The notes: generated by a model from the sequence alone, not told the origin. DNA of 64,000 bases from Escherichia sp. E4742 (GCF_005843885.1 NZ_CP040443.1:434001-498000); one strand, 5' to 3'. Positions 45,505-55,046 are shown, numbered from the stretch's first letter. Made by a program: numbers and translations.

Positions 45505-47484
45505 TCAGTGAGATTTGACTGATTTTACGCCTAGCCAGTCAATAATCCCCTGTGCCGCATGACGTCCTTCTGCCATTGCGGTAACCACCAGATCCGCACC
45601 ACGCACGGCATCGCCACCGGCGAAGATTTTCGGATTGGTGGTCTGGTAACGGTACTGGCTTTCAACGTCCGCCACGATGCGGCCCCATTTATCCACCGTT
45701 ACACCGTGCGACTCCAGCCACGGCATCCCGTGCGGGTTGAAGCCAAATGCCATGATCACCGCGTCGGCTGGCATCACAAATTCACTGCCCTCAATCGGTA
45801 CAGGTCGCCGACGCCCTTGTGCATCAGCTTCGCCAAGACGCGTGCGCAGGAAACGAATCCCGCAGACGTGACCTTGTTCATTCAGCTCAATCGCCACTGG
45901 CTGAACATTAAACTCGAAGTTAGCCCCTTCTTCACGGGCGTTCTTCACCTCTTTTTTCGAACCTGGCATGTTGGCTTCATCACGACGGTAGGCACAGGTG
46001 ACGTTGCTCGCGCCGTGGCGCAGCGCAGTACGCACACAATCCATCGCGGTATCCCCACCGCCCAGTACTACCACATTCATCCCGGCGGTATTAATAAATG
46101 GCTCTTCCGGTAACTCTTCAAGTCCCATCACCTGTTTAGTGTTGGCGATGAGGAACGGCAGCGCGTCATAAACGCCCGGCGCATCTTCATTGGGTAAACC
46201 CGCTTTCATGGAACGGTAAGTGCCTACGCCAACGAAGACCGCGTCGTATTGTTCCAAAAGCGAATCCAAAGAGACATCTTTACCCACTTCACAATTGAGT
46301 TCGAAGTGAATCCCCATCGCGCTGAAGATTTCCCGACGGCGTGCCAGCAGGGACTTATCCAGTTTGAAAGAAGGAATGCCGAAGGTGAGCAAGCCACCGA
46401 TTTCGGGATGGCGATCGTACACCGTCACCGCCACGCCATTGCGGGTCAGAACATCCGCACAGGCCAGCCCTGCCGGACCCGCGCCAATAATCGCCACTCG
46501 CTTGTCGACTTTGGTGACATGGCTTAAGTCGGGACGCCAGCCTTTCGCCAGTGCCTGATCCGAAATGTAGCGTTCAATATTGCCGATAGTCACCGCACCG
46601 TGCTCATCGCGAATAGTACACGCGCCTTCGCACAAGCGGTCTTGCGGGCAAACACGCCCGGTAATTTCCGGCAGGGTGTTGGTCTGGTGAGAAAGCTCGA
46701 CGGCAGCATCGATGTTTCCGGCTTTCACCAGTTCAATCCACTGCGGAATATGGTTATGCAGTGGGCAGGTCCATTCACAAACGCTATGCTCGCCGCACTT
46801 CAGGCAGCGCGAGGCTTCCCGTTGTGCCTGGTCGGCACGAAACGGCAGATAAATTTCATCAAAACCAGTTTTGCGCGCTTCAATCGCCAGTTTATCCGGC
46901 TCGCCGCGCGCGGGCGTTGCCTGCATTTGCTCGACTTTACTCATTACCAGCATTTCTTGTGCCGCGGTACTGGCATGCCACGGTTGATGTTCCTGCCGCG
47001 CGGTGCGCAGGCGGCGGGATTTCGCCATGCCGGAGAGTGCAGCGTCAGTGACCAGTTGCAGCGCGTCCGCCGGGCAATTCTCGACACAGGCAGGACCGTT
47101 TTCGCGCCCTGCACACAGGTCGCATTTATGCGCGGTGGCTTTAACTTTGCCCGCCGCGACGGGCGTCAGGACGATTTGCATCGTACCAAATGGACAGGCC
47201 ACCACGCAGGATTTACAGCCAATACACTTTTGCTGATTGACCTGAATGCTGTCATCAACGTGGCTGATCGCGCCATTAGGGCAGCTACGGGCGCAGGGCG
47301 CATCTTCACAATGGTGACAAGTCACTGCGCTACGTTGCTGCTGATGTTTAATAACCGTAATTCGGGGGTGAAAATGGTGCTGACTCAACACGTGTTGCTC
47401 ATCATTGTGAGCCATCACACAGGCCACTTCACAAGCATGGCACCCCAGGCATTGCTGACTGTTGGCCATAATAAAACGATTCAT
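45505..47484 (-). CDS. aegA: Iron-sulfur oxidoreductase AegA
   Basis: Large iron-sulfur flavoprotein, 659 residues. The N-terminal 180 residues are a polyferredoxin: CLGCHACEVACVMAH, CHHCEDAPCARSCP, CIGCKSCVVACPFG and CDLCAGRENGPACVENCP give about four 4Fe-4S clusters. The rest resembles the GltD-type small subunit of glutamate synthase, with CLKCGEHSVCEWTCPLHN, FAD fold IIGAGPAGLACADVL (about 333) and NADPH fold VVLGGGDTAMDCVRTALRHGA (about 475). E. coli AegA has been linked to anaerobic urate use. It is divergent from narQ, and nitrate/FNR control is reported. Confidence 0.95.
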   Translation of the reverse strand: MNRFIMANSQQCLGCHACEVACVMAHNDEQHVLSQHHFHPRITVIKHQQQRSAVTCHHCEDAPCARSCPNGAISHVDDSIQVNQQKCIGCKSCVVACPFGTMQIVLTPVAAGKVKATAHKCDLCAGRENGPACVENCPADALQLVTDAALSGMAKSRRLRTARQEHQPWHASTAAQEMLVMSKVEQMQATPARGEPDKLAIEARKTGFDEIYLPFRADQAQREASRCLKCGEHSVCEWTCPLHNHIPQWIELVKAGNIDAAVELSHQTNTLPEITGRVCPQDRLCEGACTIRDEHGAVTIGNIERYISDQALAKGWRPDLSHVTKVDKRVAIIGAGPAGLACADVLTRNGVAVTVYDRHPEIGGLLTFGIPSFKLDKSLLARRREIFSAMGIHFELNCEVGKDVSLDSLLEQYDAVFVGVGTYRSMKAGLPNEDAPGVYDALPFLIANTKQVMGLEELPEEPFINTAGMNVVVLGGGDTAMDCVRTALRHGASNVTCAYRRDEANMPGSKKEVKNAREEGANFEFNVQPVAIELNEQGHVCGIRFLRTRLGEADAQGRRRPVPIEGSEFVMPADAVIMAFGFNPHGMPWLESHGVTVDKWGRIVADVESQYRYQTTNPKIFAGGDAVRGADLVVTAMAEGRHAAQGIIDWLGVKSVKSH

Positions 47485-47689
47485 AACGACCTTCTTTTTT
47501 GGTTGTAAAAACCTTATTCTTTATATGAGTGTTGTTATTACCCGACTTACAGGGGAATCGGCAATGTTCATGTGCCCAGAAAAAGTAACTATTTCGCTAT
47601 AAACTGTGGCAGATCAAATAATCCCATTGCTTATCAAATTGAGTTTCAGCGTTCTGGAACATTAATTATTTTATGTGGAGAAGACGCGT

Positions 47690-49390
47690 GTGATTGTTAA
47701 ACGACCCGTCTCGGCCAGTCTAGCCCGGGCCTTTTTTTACATTGTGCTGCTGTCGATTCTTTCCACGGGTATCGCTCTGCTAACTCTGGCGAGCAGTTTG
47801 CGCGACGCCGAAGCCATCAATATTGCCGGATCGCTGCGTATGCAGAGTTATCGTCTGGGTTACGATCTACAACGCGGCAGTCCGCAGCTCAATGCGCATC
47901 GCCAGCTGTTCCAGCAGGCACTGCACTCACCGGTATTAACTAATCTCAACGTCTGGTATGTGCCTGAGGCAGTAAAAACCCGCTATGCGCATCTGAATGC
48001 CAACTGGCTGGAGATGAATAATCGGCTCAGCAAGGGTGATTTGCCGTGGTATCAGGCCAATATCAATAATTATGTCAATCAGATAGACCTCTTCGTGCTG
48101 GCTTTGCAACACTACGCCGAACGAAAAATGCTGCTGGTCGTCGCCATTTCTCTGGCTGGCGGTATCGGCATATTCACGCTGGTCTTTTTTACTCTGCGCC
48201 GCATTCGTCATCAGGTGGTTGCCCCGCTGAATCAACTGGTTACCGCCAGTCAGCGTATTGAACACGGGCAGTTCGACTCACCGCCGCTGGATACCAGCCT
48301 ACCCAATGAACTGGGACTGCTTGCAAAAACCTTTAACCAGATGTCGAGCGAGCTGCATAAGTTGTACCGCTCGCTGGAAGCGTCAGTAGAAGAAAAAACC
48401 CGCGATCTCCACGAGGCCAAGCGTCGCCTGGAGGTTCTTTATCAGTGTTCGCAGGCACTGAACACCAGCCAGATTGATGTGCATTGTTTCCGCCATATTT
48501 TGCAGATTGTTCGCGACAATGAGGCTGCTGAATATCTGGAGCTGAACGTTGGGGATAACTGGCGGATTAGCGAAGGGAAGCCAAACCCTGAGCTGCCAAT
48601 GCAGATTTTACCGGTCACCATGCAAGAGACGGTTTACGGCGAGCTGCACTGGCAAAACAGCCACGTGTCGTCATCAGAACCACTACTTAACAGCGTTTCA
48701 TCGATGCTGGGACGCGGTTTGTACTTTAATCAGGCGCAGAAGCATTTTCAGCAGTTACTGTTGATGGAAGAACGTGCGACCATCGCCCGCGAACTGCACG
48801 ACTCTCTGGCTCAGGTGCTTTCTTATTTACGTATCCAGTTGACGTTACTGAAACGTTCGATACCCGAAGATAATGCCACTGCACAAAGTATCATGGCCGA
48901 TTTCTCCCAGGCGCTGAATGATGCTTATCGGCAGTTACGCGAGCTGTTAACCACTTTCCGACTGACGCTACAGCAGGCGGATCTCCCCTCTGCGCTGCGT
49001 GAAATGCTGGATACATTACAAAACCAAACCAGCGCCAAACTGACTCTCGACTGCCGTCTGCCAACCCTGGCGCTGGATGCGCAGATGCAGGTGCATTTGT
49101 TGCAAATTATTCGCGAAGCGGTGCTGAATGCGATGAAGCACGCCAACGCCAGCGAAATTGCCGTTAGCTGCGTCACCGCGCCGGATGGCAATCACACGGT
49201 CTATATCCGTGATAACGGTATTGGCATCGGTGAACCGAAAGAACCTGAAGGCCATTATGGTCTGAATATCATGCGCGAGCGCGCAGAACGACTGGGCGGA
49301 ACGCTGACATTTTCGCAACCTTCCGGCGGCGGCACGTTAGTGAGTATTAGCTTTCGCACTGCGGAGAGCGAGGAAAGCCAGCAGATATGA
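47690..49390 (+). CDS. narQ: Nitrate/nitrite sensor histidine kinase NarQ
   Basis: Membrane sensor that phosphorylates NarP and NarL in response to nitrate and nitrite. The 566 residues have TM1 (about 14-35), a periplasmic ligand domain containing the P-box GSLRMQSYRLGYDL (about 48-61), TM2 (about 147-167), a HAMP linker, a signalling/GAF-like part, and a HisKA_3 core with the phospho-His in ATIARELHDSLAQ (about 370) plus the ATPase boxes IREAVLNAMKHA and IRDNGIGIG...HYGLNIMRERAERLGG. The GTG at 47690 fits the GGAG at 47677-47680; a GTG five codons earlier is the alternative. Confidence 0.95.
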   Translation: MIVKRPVSASLARAFFYIVLLSILSTGIALLTLASSLRDAEAINIAGSLRMQSYRLGYDLQRGSPQLNAHRQLFQQALHSPVLTNLNVWYVPEAVKTRYAHLNANWLEMNNRLSKGDLPWYQANINNYVNQIDLFVLALQHYAERKMLLVVAISLAGGIGIFTLVFFTLRRIRHQVVAPLNQLVTASQRIEHGQFDSPPLDTSLPNELGLLAKTFNQMSSELHKLYRSLEASVEEKTRDLHEAKRRLEVLYQCSQALNTSQIDVHCFRHILQIVRDNEAAEYLELNVGDNWRISEGKPNPELPMQILPVTMQETVYGELHWQNSHVSSSEPLLNSVSSMLGRGLYFNQAQKHFQQLLLMEERATIARELHDSLAQVLSYLRIQLTLLKRSIPEDNATAQSIMADFSQALNDAYRQLRELLTTFRLTLQQADLPSALREMLDTLQNQTSAKLTLDCRLPTLALDAQMQVHLLQIIREAVLNAMKHANASEIAVSCVTAPDGNHTVYIRDNGIGIGEPKEPEGHYGLNIMRERAERLGGTLTFSQPSGGGTLVSISFRTAESEESQQI

Positions 49391-49465
49391 TGCTGCCTAC
49401 TGTTCATTAAATACTGGCATTTTAGGTTCAGTATAAAAGGGCATGATAATTTACATTATCTCCTT

Positions 49466-49483
49466 TTTTTCTCCACGATTGGC
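49466..49483 (+). promoter_or_regulatory. BaeR box in the acrD promoter
   Basis: TTTTTCTCCACGATTGGC differs at one or two positions from the published BaeR consensus (TTTTTCTCCATNATTGGC, recalled). It lies about 70 bases upstream of acrD, whose activation by the BaeSR envelope-stress system is established in E. coli and Salmonella. Confidence 0.75.
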
Positions 49484-49553
49484 TCGTACCTTGCCGCTAC
49501 AGTGAAGCAAGGCATGCCCATAACGATACGCAGAACTACGAGGTCCTCTTTTA

Positions 49554-52500
49554 ATGGCGAATTTCTTTATTGATCGCCCCATTTTTGCCTGGGTGCTGGC
49601 AATTCTGTTGTGTCTGACAGGAACCCTGGCCATTTTCTCATTGCCCGTTGAACAGTACCCGGATCTCGCGCCACCGAATGTGCGAGTGACCGCTAACTAT
49701 CCTGGCGCGTCAGCCCAGACGCTGGAAAACACCGTAACCCAGGTTATCGAGCAGAATATGACTGGCCTCGATAACCTGATGTATATGTCGTCACAAAGCA
49801 GTGGCACCGGTCAGGCATCTGTCACCTTAAGTTTTAAAGCCGGAACCGACCCGGACGAGGCGGTGCAACAGGTGCAAAACCAGCTGCAATCGGCCATGCG
49901 TAAACTCCCACAGGCGGTACAAAACCAGGGCGTGACAGTACGTAAAACCGGCGATACTAACATCCTGACCATTGCTTTCGTCTCTACCGATGGTTCGATG
50001 GATAAACAAGATATTGCCGATTACGTTGCCAGTAATATTCAGGATCCGTTAAGCCGCGTTAACGGCGTTGGTGATATCGACGCCTATGGTTCACAGTACT
50101 CGATGCGTATCTGGCTTGATCCGGCAAAACTGAACAGCTTCCAGATGACGGCTAAAGATGTAACCGACGCCATTGAGTCACAGAACGCGCAGATTGCGGT
50201 CGGACAGCTTGGCGGTACGCCGTCGGTCGATAACCAGGCACTCAACGCCACCATTAACGCCCAATCACTGTTGCAAACGCCAGAACAGTTCCGTGATATC
50301 ACTCTGCGGGTAAACCAGGACGGTTCGGAAGTGAAACTGGGTGATGTCGCCACCGTCGAAATGGGAGCGGAGAAATACGATTATCTTAGCCGTTTCAACG
50401 GTAAACCAGCCTCGGGGCTGGGGGTAAAACTGGCCTCCGGTGCGAACGAAATGGCAACGGCAGAACTGGTGATCAACCGTCTGGATGAACTGGCGCAGTA
50501 TTTCCCGCCCGGACTGGAGTACAAGGTGGCGTATGAAACCACCTCGTTTGTTAAGGCCTCCATTGAAGACGTAGTGAAAACTCTGTTAGAAGCTATCGCG
50601 CTGGTTTTCCTCGTCATGTATCTGTTCCTGCAAAACTTCCGCGCTACGCTGATTCCAACTATCGCCGTGCCGGTAGTGTTGATGGGAACCTTCTCGGTGC
50701 TTTATGCCTTCGGCTATAGCGTCAACACCTTAACCATGTTCGCGATGGTGCTGGCTATCGGCCTGCTGGTGGATGACGCCATCGTGGTGGTGGAAAACGT
50801 CGAACGTATTATGAGTGAGGAAGGACTCACTCCACGCGAAGCCACACGTAAATCGATGGGGCAAATCCAGGGCGCACTGGTCGGGATTGCAATGGTGCTT
50901 TCTGCTGTATTTGTGCCAATGGCCTTCTTTGGCGGCACCACCGGGGCTATCTATCGCCAGTTCTCTATAACCATTGTTGCGGCAATGGTGCTGTCGGTGC
51001 TGGTGGCGATGATCCTGACTCCAGCATTGTGCGCCACGCTACTTAAGCCACTGAAAAAAGGTGAGCATCACGGGCAGAAAGGCTTTTTTGCCTGGTTTAA
51101 CCAGATGTTCAACCGCAACGCCGAACGCTACGAAAAAGGGGTAGCGAAAATTCTCCACCGCAGCCTGCGCTGGATTTTGATTTACGTCCTGCTGTTAGGC
51201 GGCATGGTGTTCCTGTTTCTGCGTCTGCCGACGTCGTTTCTGCCTCTGGAAGACCGTGGCATGTTTACCACCTCGGTACAGTTACCCAGCGGTTCGACTC
51301 AGCAACAGACCCTGAAAGTGGTGGAACAGATCGAGAAGTATTACTTCACCCATGAGAAAGACAACATCATGTCGGTGTTTGCTACGGTCGGTTCAGGCCC
51401 TGGCGGTAACGGGCAAAACGTGGCACGAATGTTTGTCCGCCTGAAAGACTGGAGCGAACGCGACAGTAAAACAGGCACCTCGTTTGCCATTATCGAACGT
51501 GCAACAAAAGAATTTAATAAAATCAAAGAAGCTCGCGTTATCGCCAGTAGCCCGCCTGCTATCAGCGGTCTTGGCAGTTCCGCTGGATTTGATATGGAGT
51601 TGCAGGACCACGCCGGGGCTGGTCACGATGCGCTGATGGCTGCGCGTAATCAGCTGCTGGCGCTCGCGGCGGAAAACCCAGAACTTACTCGTGTGCGCCA
51701 TAACGGTCTGGACGATAGCCCGCAATTGCAGATTGATATCGACCAGCGCAAAGCACAGGCACTGGGCGTTGCCATTGACGATATTAACGACACGCTGCAA
51801 ACCGCGTGGGGCTCGAGCTATGTGAATGACTTTATGGATCGCGGTCGCGTGAAGAAAGTCTATGTGCAGGCTGCCGCGCCGTATCGCATGCTGCCAGATG
51901 ACATTAACCTGTGGTATGTGCGTAACAAAGACGGCGGCATGGTGCCTTTCTCCGCCTTCGCGACCTCTCGCTGGGAAACAGGCTCGCCGCGTCTGGAACG
52001 CTATAACGGCTATTCTGCGGTAGAGATTGTCGGGGAAGCCGCCCCGGGCATCAGTACGGGTACCGCGATGGATATTATGGAATCGTTGGTGAAGCAATTG
52101 CCGAACGGCTTTGGACTGGAGTGGACAGCGATGTCGTACCAGGAACGACTTTCCGGTGCGCAAGCTCCGGCGCTGTATGCCATTTCATTGCTGGTGGTAT
52201 TCCTGTGTCTGGCTGCACTTTATGAAAGTTGGTCAGTACCGTTCTCGGTAATGCTGGTTGTACCGCTGGGGGTTATCGGCGCACTGCTGGCAACCTGGAT
52301 GCGTGGGCTAGAAAACGATGTGTACTTTCAGGTTGGCCTGCTAACAGTCATTGGTTTGTCGGCGAAAAACGCCATCCTGATTGTTGAGTTTGCCAACGAA
52401 ATGAATCAAAAAGGCCACGACCTGTTTGAAGCGACGCTCTACGCCTGTCGTCAGCGTTTACGTCCGATTCTGATGACATCGCTGGCGTTTATCTTCGGCG

Positions 52501-52667
52501 TATTGCCGATGGCAATCAGCAACGGTGCCGGTTCCGGTGGTCAACATGCGGTGGGTACTGGCGTAATGGGCGGGATGATTTCTGCCACCATTCTGGCGAT
52601 TTACTTCGTACCGCTGTTCTTTGTGCTGGTACGCCGTCGCTTCCCTCTTAAGCCACGTCCGGAATAA
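49554..52667 (+). CDS. acrD: RND multidrug efflux pump AcrD
   Basis: Inner-membrane drug/proton antiporter exporting aminoglycosides and other hydrophilic compounds with AcrA and TolC. The 1037 residues have the RND layout: MANFFIDRPIFAWVLAILLC at the start, twelve membrane helices, and two large periplasmic loops. The proton-relay Asp pair is in AIGLLVDDAIVVVENVERIM (about 400-419), and the TM10 Lys is in TVIGLSAKNAILIVEFANEM. It ends RRRFPLKPRPE. AGGTCC (49540-49545) precedes the ATG. It is flanked upstream by a BaeR box and downstream by a terminator and ypfM. Confidence 0.97.
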   Translation: MANFFIDRPIFAWVLAILLCLTGTLAIFSLPVEQYPDLAPPNVRVTANYPGASAQTLENTVTQVIEQNMTGLDNLMYMSSQSSGTGQASVTLSFKAGTDPDEAVQQVQNQLQSAMRKLPQAVQNQGVTVRKTGDTNILTIAFVSTDGSMDKQDIADYVASNIQDPLSRVNGVGDIDAYGSQYSMRIWLDPAKLNSFQMTAKDVTDAIESQNAQIAVGQLGGTPSVDNQALNATINAQSLLQTPEQFRDITLRVNQDGSEVKLGDVATVEMGAEKYDYLSRFNGKPASGLGVKLASGANEMATAELVINRLDELAQYFPPGLEYKVAYETTSFVKASIEDVVKTLLEAIALVFLVMYLFLQNFRATLIPTIAVPVVLMGTFSVLYAFGYSVNTLTMFAMVLAIGLLVDDAIVVVENVERIMSEEGLTPREATRKSMGQIQGALVGIAMVLSAVFVPMAFFGGTTGAIYRQFSITIVAAMVLSVLVAMILTPALCATLLKPLKKGEHHGQKGFFAWFNQMFNRNAERYEKGVAKILHRSLRWILIYVLLLGGMVFLFLRLPTSFLPLEDRGMFTTSVQLPSGSTQQQTLKVVEQIEKYYFTHEKDNIMSVFATVGSGPGGNGQNVARMFVRLKDWSERDSKTGTSFAIIERATKEFNKIKEARVIASSPPAISGLGSSAGFDMELQDHAGAGHDALMAARNQLLALAAENPELTRVRHNGLDDSPQLQIDIDQRKAQALGVAIDDINDTLQTAWGSSYVNDFMDRGRVKKVYVQAAAPYRMLPDDINLWYVRNKDGGMVPFSAFATSRWETGSPRLERYNGYSAVEIVGEAAPGISTGTAMDIMESLVKQLPNGFGLEWTAMSYQERLSGAQAPALYAISLLVVFLCLAALYESWSVPFSVMLVVPLGVIGALLATWMRGLENDVYFQVGLLTVIGLSAKNAILIVEFANEMNQKGHDLFEATLYACRQRLRPILMTSLAFIFGVLPMAISNGAGSGGQHAVGTGVMGGMISATILAIYFVPLFFVLVRRRFPLKPRPE

Positions 52668-52677
52668 GCAATAAAAA

Positions 52678-52705
52678 AGGCGACATGCCAACGTGTCGCC
52701 TTTTT
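52678..52705 (+). terminator. Terminator after acrD
   Basis: AAGGCGACA / TGTCGCCTT stem with a GCCAACG-type loop, followed by TTTTT, ten bases past the acrD stop. The A-tract on its left lets it also work leftwards for ypfM. Confidence 0.85.
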
Positions 52706-52718
52706 CAACTTTCTGATA

Positions 52719-52743
52719 AAGAACCTGTTCATCAGGTTCTTTC
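52719..52743. terminator. Inverted repeat between acrD and ypfM
   Basis: AAAGAACCTG, a short TTCAT loop and CAGGTTCTTT form a 10-bp stem, 22 bases beyond the end of ypfM on the minus strand and 14 bases after the acrD terminator. It probably stops ypfM transcripts or blocks antisense readthrough into acrD. Confidence 0.6.
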
Positions 52744-52765
52744 ATTTTACCTTCTGTCCTGGTAA

Positions 52766-52825
52766 TTACTTGCGAAGCATAACTTCGATAAAGTCTTTCC
52801 AGTTCCCCAGTTCACGTTCAATCAT
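52766..52825 (-). CDS. ypfM: Small protein YpfM (19 residues)
   Basis: A 19-codon gene encoding MIERELGNWKDFIEVMLRK, identical as far as I recall to the YpfM small protein detected in E. coli K-12. The ATG at 52823-52825 is preceded by GAGAGG at good spacing. The peptide is amphipathic with alternating acidic and basic residues and a Trp, without a membrane segment. Function is unknown; accumulation of many such proteins changes with stress. It is convergent with acrD. Confidence 0.85.
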   Translation of the reverse strand: MIERELGNWKDFIEVMLRK

Positions 52826-53203
52826 AACAACCTCTCTTATAATTATGGGTATTCTACGGAAACAATATACCGTGGTGAAGCTAATTTATTCGATTGCTGT
52901 GATTACTACCTCCGGGGCAAAACCTATGTAAATACTATGGCCCTGAGACAGGGATTTTTATGTGATGCAAAGCAACATTTCAACAGATTCATACGGATTC
53001 TAATACTTGCTTAATTCTGTTTGAAATACAGACAGATACCTAGGGGAATATTCTTAATAATTGCATTCAAAACGCTCACAATTATTTAATAATTGTTAAG
53101 TGAAACACCTTAATAATGTTATATTTTCTGGTATTCATTTGCAGGGGAAATGTATCGCCTGTTAAATGAGTATTTATTCTTATAAATCGAAAAAGGATTC
53201 ATT
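52826..53203. other. AT-rich gene-free region upstream of yffB
   Basis: About 380 bases with no convincing gene. It is strongly AT-rich, especially 53040-53130. It must hold the leftward ypfM promoter and the rightward yffB promoter. A 17-base palindrome CAATTATTTAATAATTG lies at 53079-53095, and the core TTAATAAT recurs at 53054, 53086 and 53110. AAAAAGGA before the yffB ATG is its ribosome-binding site. H-NS binding is possible but inferred only from base composition. Confidence 0.6.
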
Positions 53204-53560
53204 ATGCTTACACTTTACGGCATCAAAAATTGTGACACTATTAAAAAGGCTCGCCGTTGGCTGGAAGCCAATAACATCGACTATCGTTTTCACGATTACC
53301 GCGTTGATGGGCTGGACAGCGAATTATTGAACGGTTTTATCAACGAATTAGGCTGGGAAGCGTTACTCAACACCCGTGGCACCACCTGGCGCAAGCTGGA
53401 CGAAGCCACCCGCAACAACATCACCGATGCGGCCTCTGCTATGGCATTAATGACTGAAATGCCTGCAATCATCAAACGCCCATTGCTCTGCGCGCCCGGG
53501 AAGCCTATGCTGCTGGGTTTCAGTGAATCCAGTTATCAGCAATTTTTCCATGAGGTGTAG
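53204..53560 (+). CDS. yffB: ArsC/Spx-family protein YffB
   Basis: 118-residue thioredoxin-fold protein of the arsenate reductase-like family. A single Cys (Cys10) sits in MLTLYGIKNCDTIKKARRWLE, matching the ArsC active-site position. The conserved region NTRGTTWRKLDE and PAIIKRPLL carries Arg/Lys residues that bind glutathione or anion in the family. It is probably a glutathione-dependent thiol reductase; the substrate is unknown. It sits three bases ahead of dapE, so it is probably co-transcribed with it. Confidence 0.93.
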   Translation: MLTLYGIKNCDTIKKARRWLEANNIDYRFHDYRVDGLDSELLNGFINELGWEALLNTRGTTWRKLDEATRNNITDAASAMALMTEMPAIIKRPLLCAPGKPMLLGFSESSYQQFFHEV

Positions 53561-53563
53561 TCT

Positions 53564-54691
53564 ATGTCGTGTCCGGTTATTGAGCTGACACAGCAGCTTA
53601 TTCGCCGCCCATCCTTAAGTCCTGATGATGCAGGATGTCAGGCAATCATGATCGACCGTCTGCAGGCAATCGGTTTTACCATTGAACGCATGGATTTTGC
53701 GGATACGCAGAATTTTTGGGCGTGGCGTGGACAAGGAGAAACCCTGGCCTTTGCCGGACATACTGACGTAGTCCCCCCTGGCGATGCCGACCGTTGGATC
53801 AATCCACCATTTGAACCGACCATTCGTGACGGTATGCTATTCGGGCGCGGTGCGGCAGATATGAAAGGGTCGCTGGCGGCAATGGTCGTGGCGGCAGAAC
53901 GCTTTGTCGCGCAACATCCCAACCATAAAGGCCGACTGGCGTTTCTGATCACCTCAGACGAAGAGGCCAGCGCCCACAACGGCACGGTCAAAGTGGTCGA
54001 AGCTTTAATGGCGCGTAATGAACGGCTGGATTACTGCCTGGTTGGCGAACCGTCGAGTATCGAAGTGGTCGGTGATGTAGTGAAAAATGGCCGTCGCGGA
54101 TCGTTGACCTGCAACCTCACCATTCATGGCGTGCAAGGGCATGTGGCCTACCCGCATCTGGCTGATAATCCAGTACATCGCGCAGCACCTTTCCTTAATG
54201 AATTAGTGGCTATTGAGTGGGATCAGGGCAATGAATTTTTCCCGGCAACCAGTATGCAAATAGCCAATATTCAGGCGGGAACGGGCAGTAACAACGTTAT
54301 TCCTGGTGAACTGTTTGTGCAGTTTAACTTCCGCTTCAGTACCGAACTGACTGATGAGATGATCAAAGCGCAGGTACTTGCCCTGCTTGAAAAACATCAA
54401 CTGCGTTATACAGTGGATTGGTGGCTTTCCGGGCAGCCATTTTTGACCGCGCGCGGTAAACTGGTGGATGCGGTCGTTAACGCGGTTGAGCACTATAATG
54501 AAATTAAACCGCAGCTACTGACCACAGGCGGAACGTCCGACGGGCGCTTTATTGCTCGCATGGGGGCGCAGGTGGTGGAACTCGGGCCGGTCAATGCTAC
54601 CATTCATAAAATTAATGAATGTGTGAATGCTGCCGACCTGCAGCTACTTGCCCGTATGTATCAACGTATCATGGAACAGCTCGTCGCCTGA
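53564..54691 (+). CDS. dapE: Succinyl-diaminopimelate desuccinylase DapE
   Basis: Zinc hydrolase releasing LL-diaminopimelate in the lysine and peptidoglycan pathway; essential in E. coli. The 375 residues belong to peptidase family M20. Metal ligands are in AFAGHTDVVPPGD (His67, with Asp69), GRGAADMKGSLAAM (Asp100), TSDEEASAHNG (Glu134/135) and VVELGPVNATIHKINECV (His349 region). A central dimerisation domain spans about 180-295. ypfN follows 27 bases after the stop; dapA, an earlier step, is 7 kb away. Confidence 0.97.
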   Translation: MSCPVIELTQQLIRRPSLSPDDAGCQAIMIDRLQAIGFTIERMDFADTQNFWAWRGQGETLAFAGHTDVVPPGDADRWINPPFEPTIRDGMLFGRGAADMKGSLAAMVVAAERFVAQHPNHKGRLAFLITSDEEASAHNGTVKVVEALMARNERLDYCLVGEPSSIEVVGDVVKNGRRGSLTCNLTIHGVQGHVAYPHLADNPVHRAAPFLNELVAIEWDQGNEFFPATSMQIANIQAGTGSNNVIPGELFVQFNFRFSTELTDEMIKAQVLALLEKHQLRYTVDWWLSGQPFLTARGKLVDAVVNAVEHYNEIKPQLLTTGGTSDGRFIARMGAQVVELGPVNATIHKINECVNAADLQLLARMYQRIMEQLVA

Positions 54692-54718
54692 TGAGTCGTT
54701 CTGTAAGAGGAAATAAGC

Positions 54719-54919
54719 ATGGACTGGCTGGCTAAATATTGGTGGATTCTGGTGATTGTCTTTTTGGTGGGCGTCCTGCTGAACGTGATTAAAGATCTCA
54801 AGCGCGTCGACCATAAGAAATTTCTCGCCAACAAGCCGGAGCTTCCCCCGCATCGTGATTTCAACGATAAGTGGGACGATGACGACGACTGGCCGAAAAA
54901 GGATCAACCGAAGAAGTAA
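54719..54919 (+). CDS. ypfN: Small membrane protein YpfN
   Basis: 66-residue protein with one N-terminal membrane helix ([22 protein letters not shown], about 3-24) and a charged cytoplasmic tail rich in Asp/Lys ([16 protein letters not shown]). It belongs to the UPF0370 family, of unknown function. AAGAGGAAAT before the ATG is a good ribosome-binding site. It follows dapE closely on the same strand and is probably in the same operon. Confidence 0.92.
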
Positions 54920-54952
54920 GCTGAGGGGCCGGATAATGTCTGGCGCTCAACC

Positions 54953-55028
54953 GTAGGCCTGATAAGACGCGTCAGCGTCGCATCAGGCATCATAGCCGGA
55001 TCCGGCGTGAACGCCTTATCCGGCCTAC
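54953..55028. repeat. REP pair (BIME) between ypfN and ypfH
   Basis: Two REP units: GTAGGCCTGATAAGACG...CGCATCAGGCA (54953-54989) and GCCGGATCCGGCG...CTTATCCGGCCTAC (54995-55028), in opposite orientation between convergent genes. Confidence 0.88.
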
Positions 55029-55046
55029 GCGTCCGGCACCTGTCTT

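Noticed and set aside
46600..47508. 302-codon open frame opposite aegA
   Set aside because: Antisense to the ferredoxin part of aegA and running into the narQ promoter gap; no supporting features.
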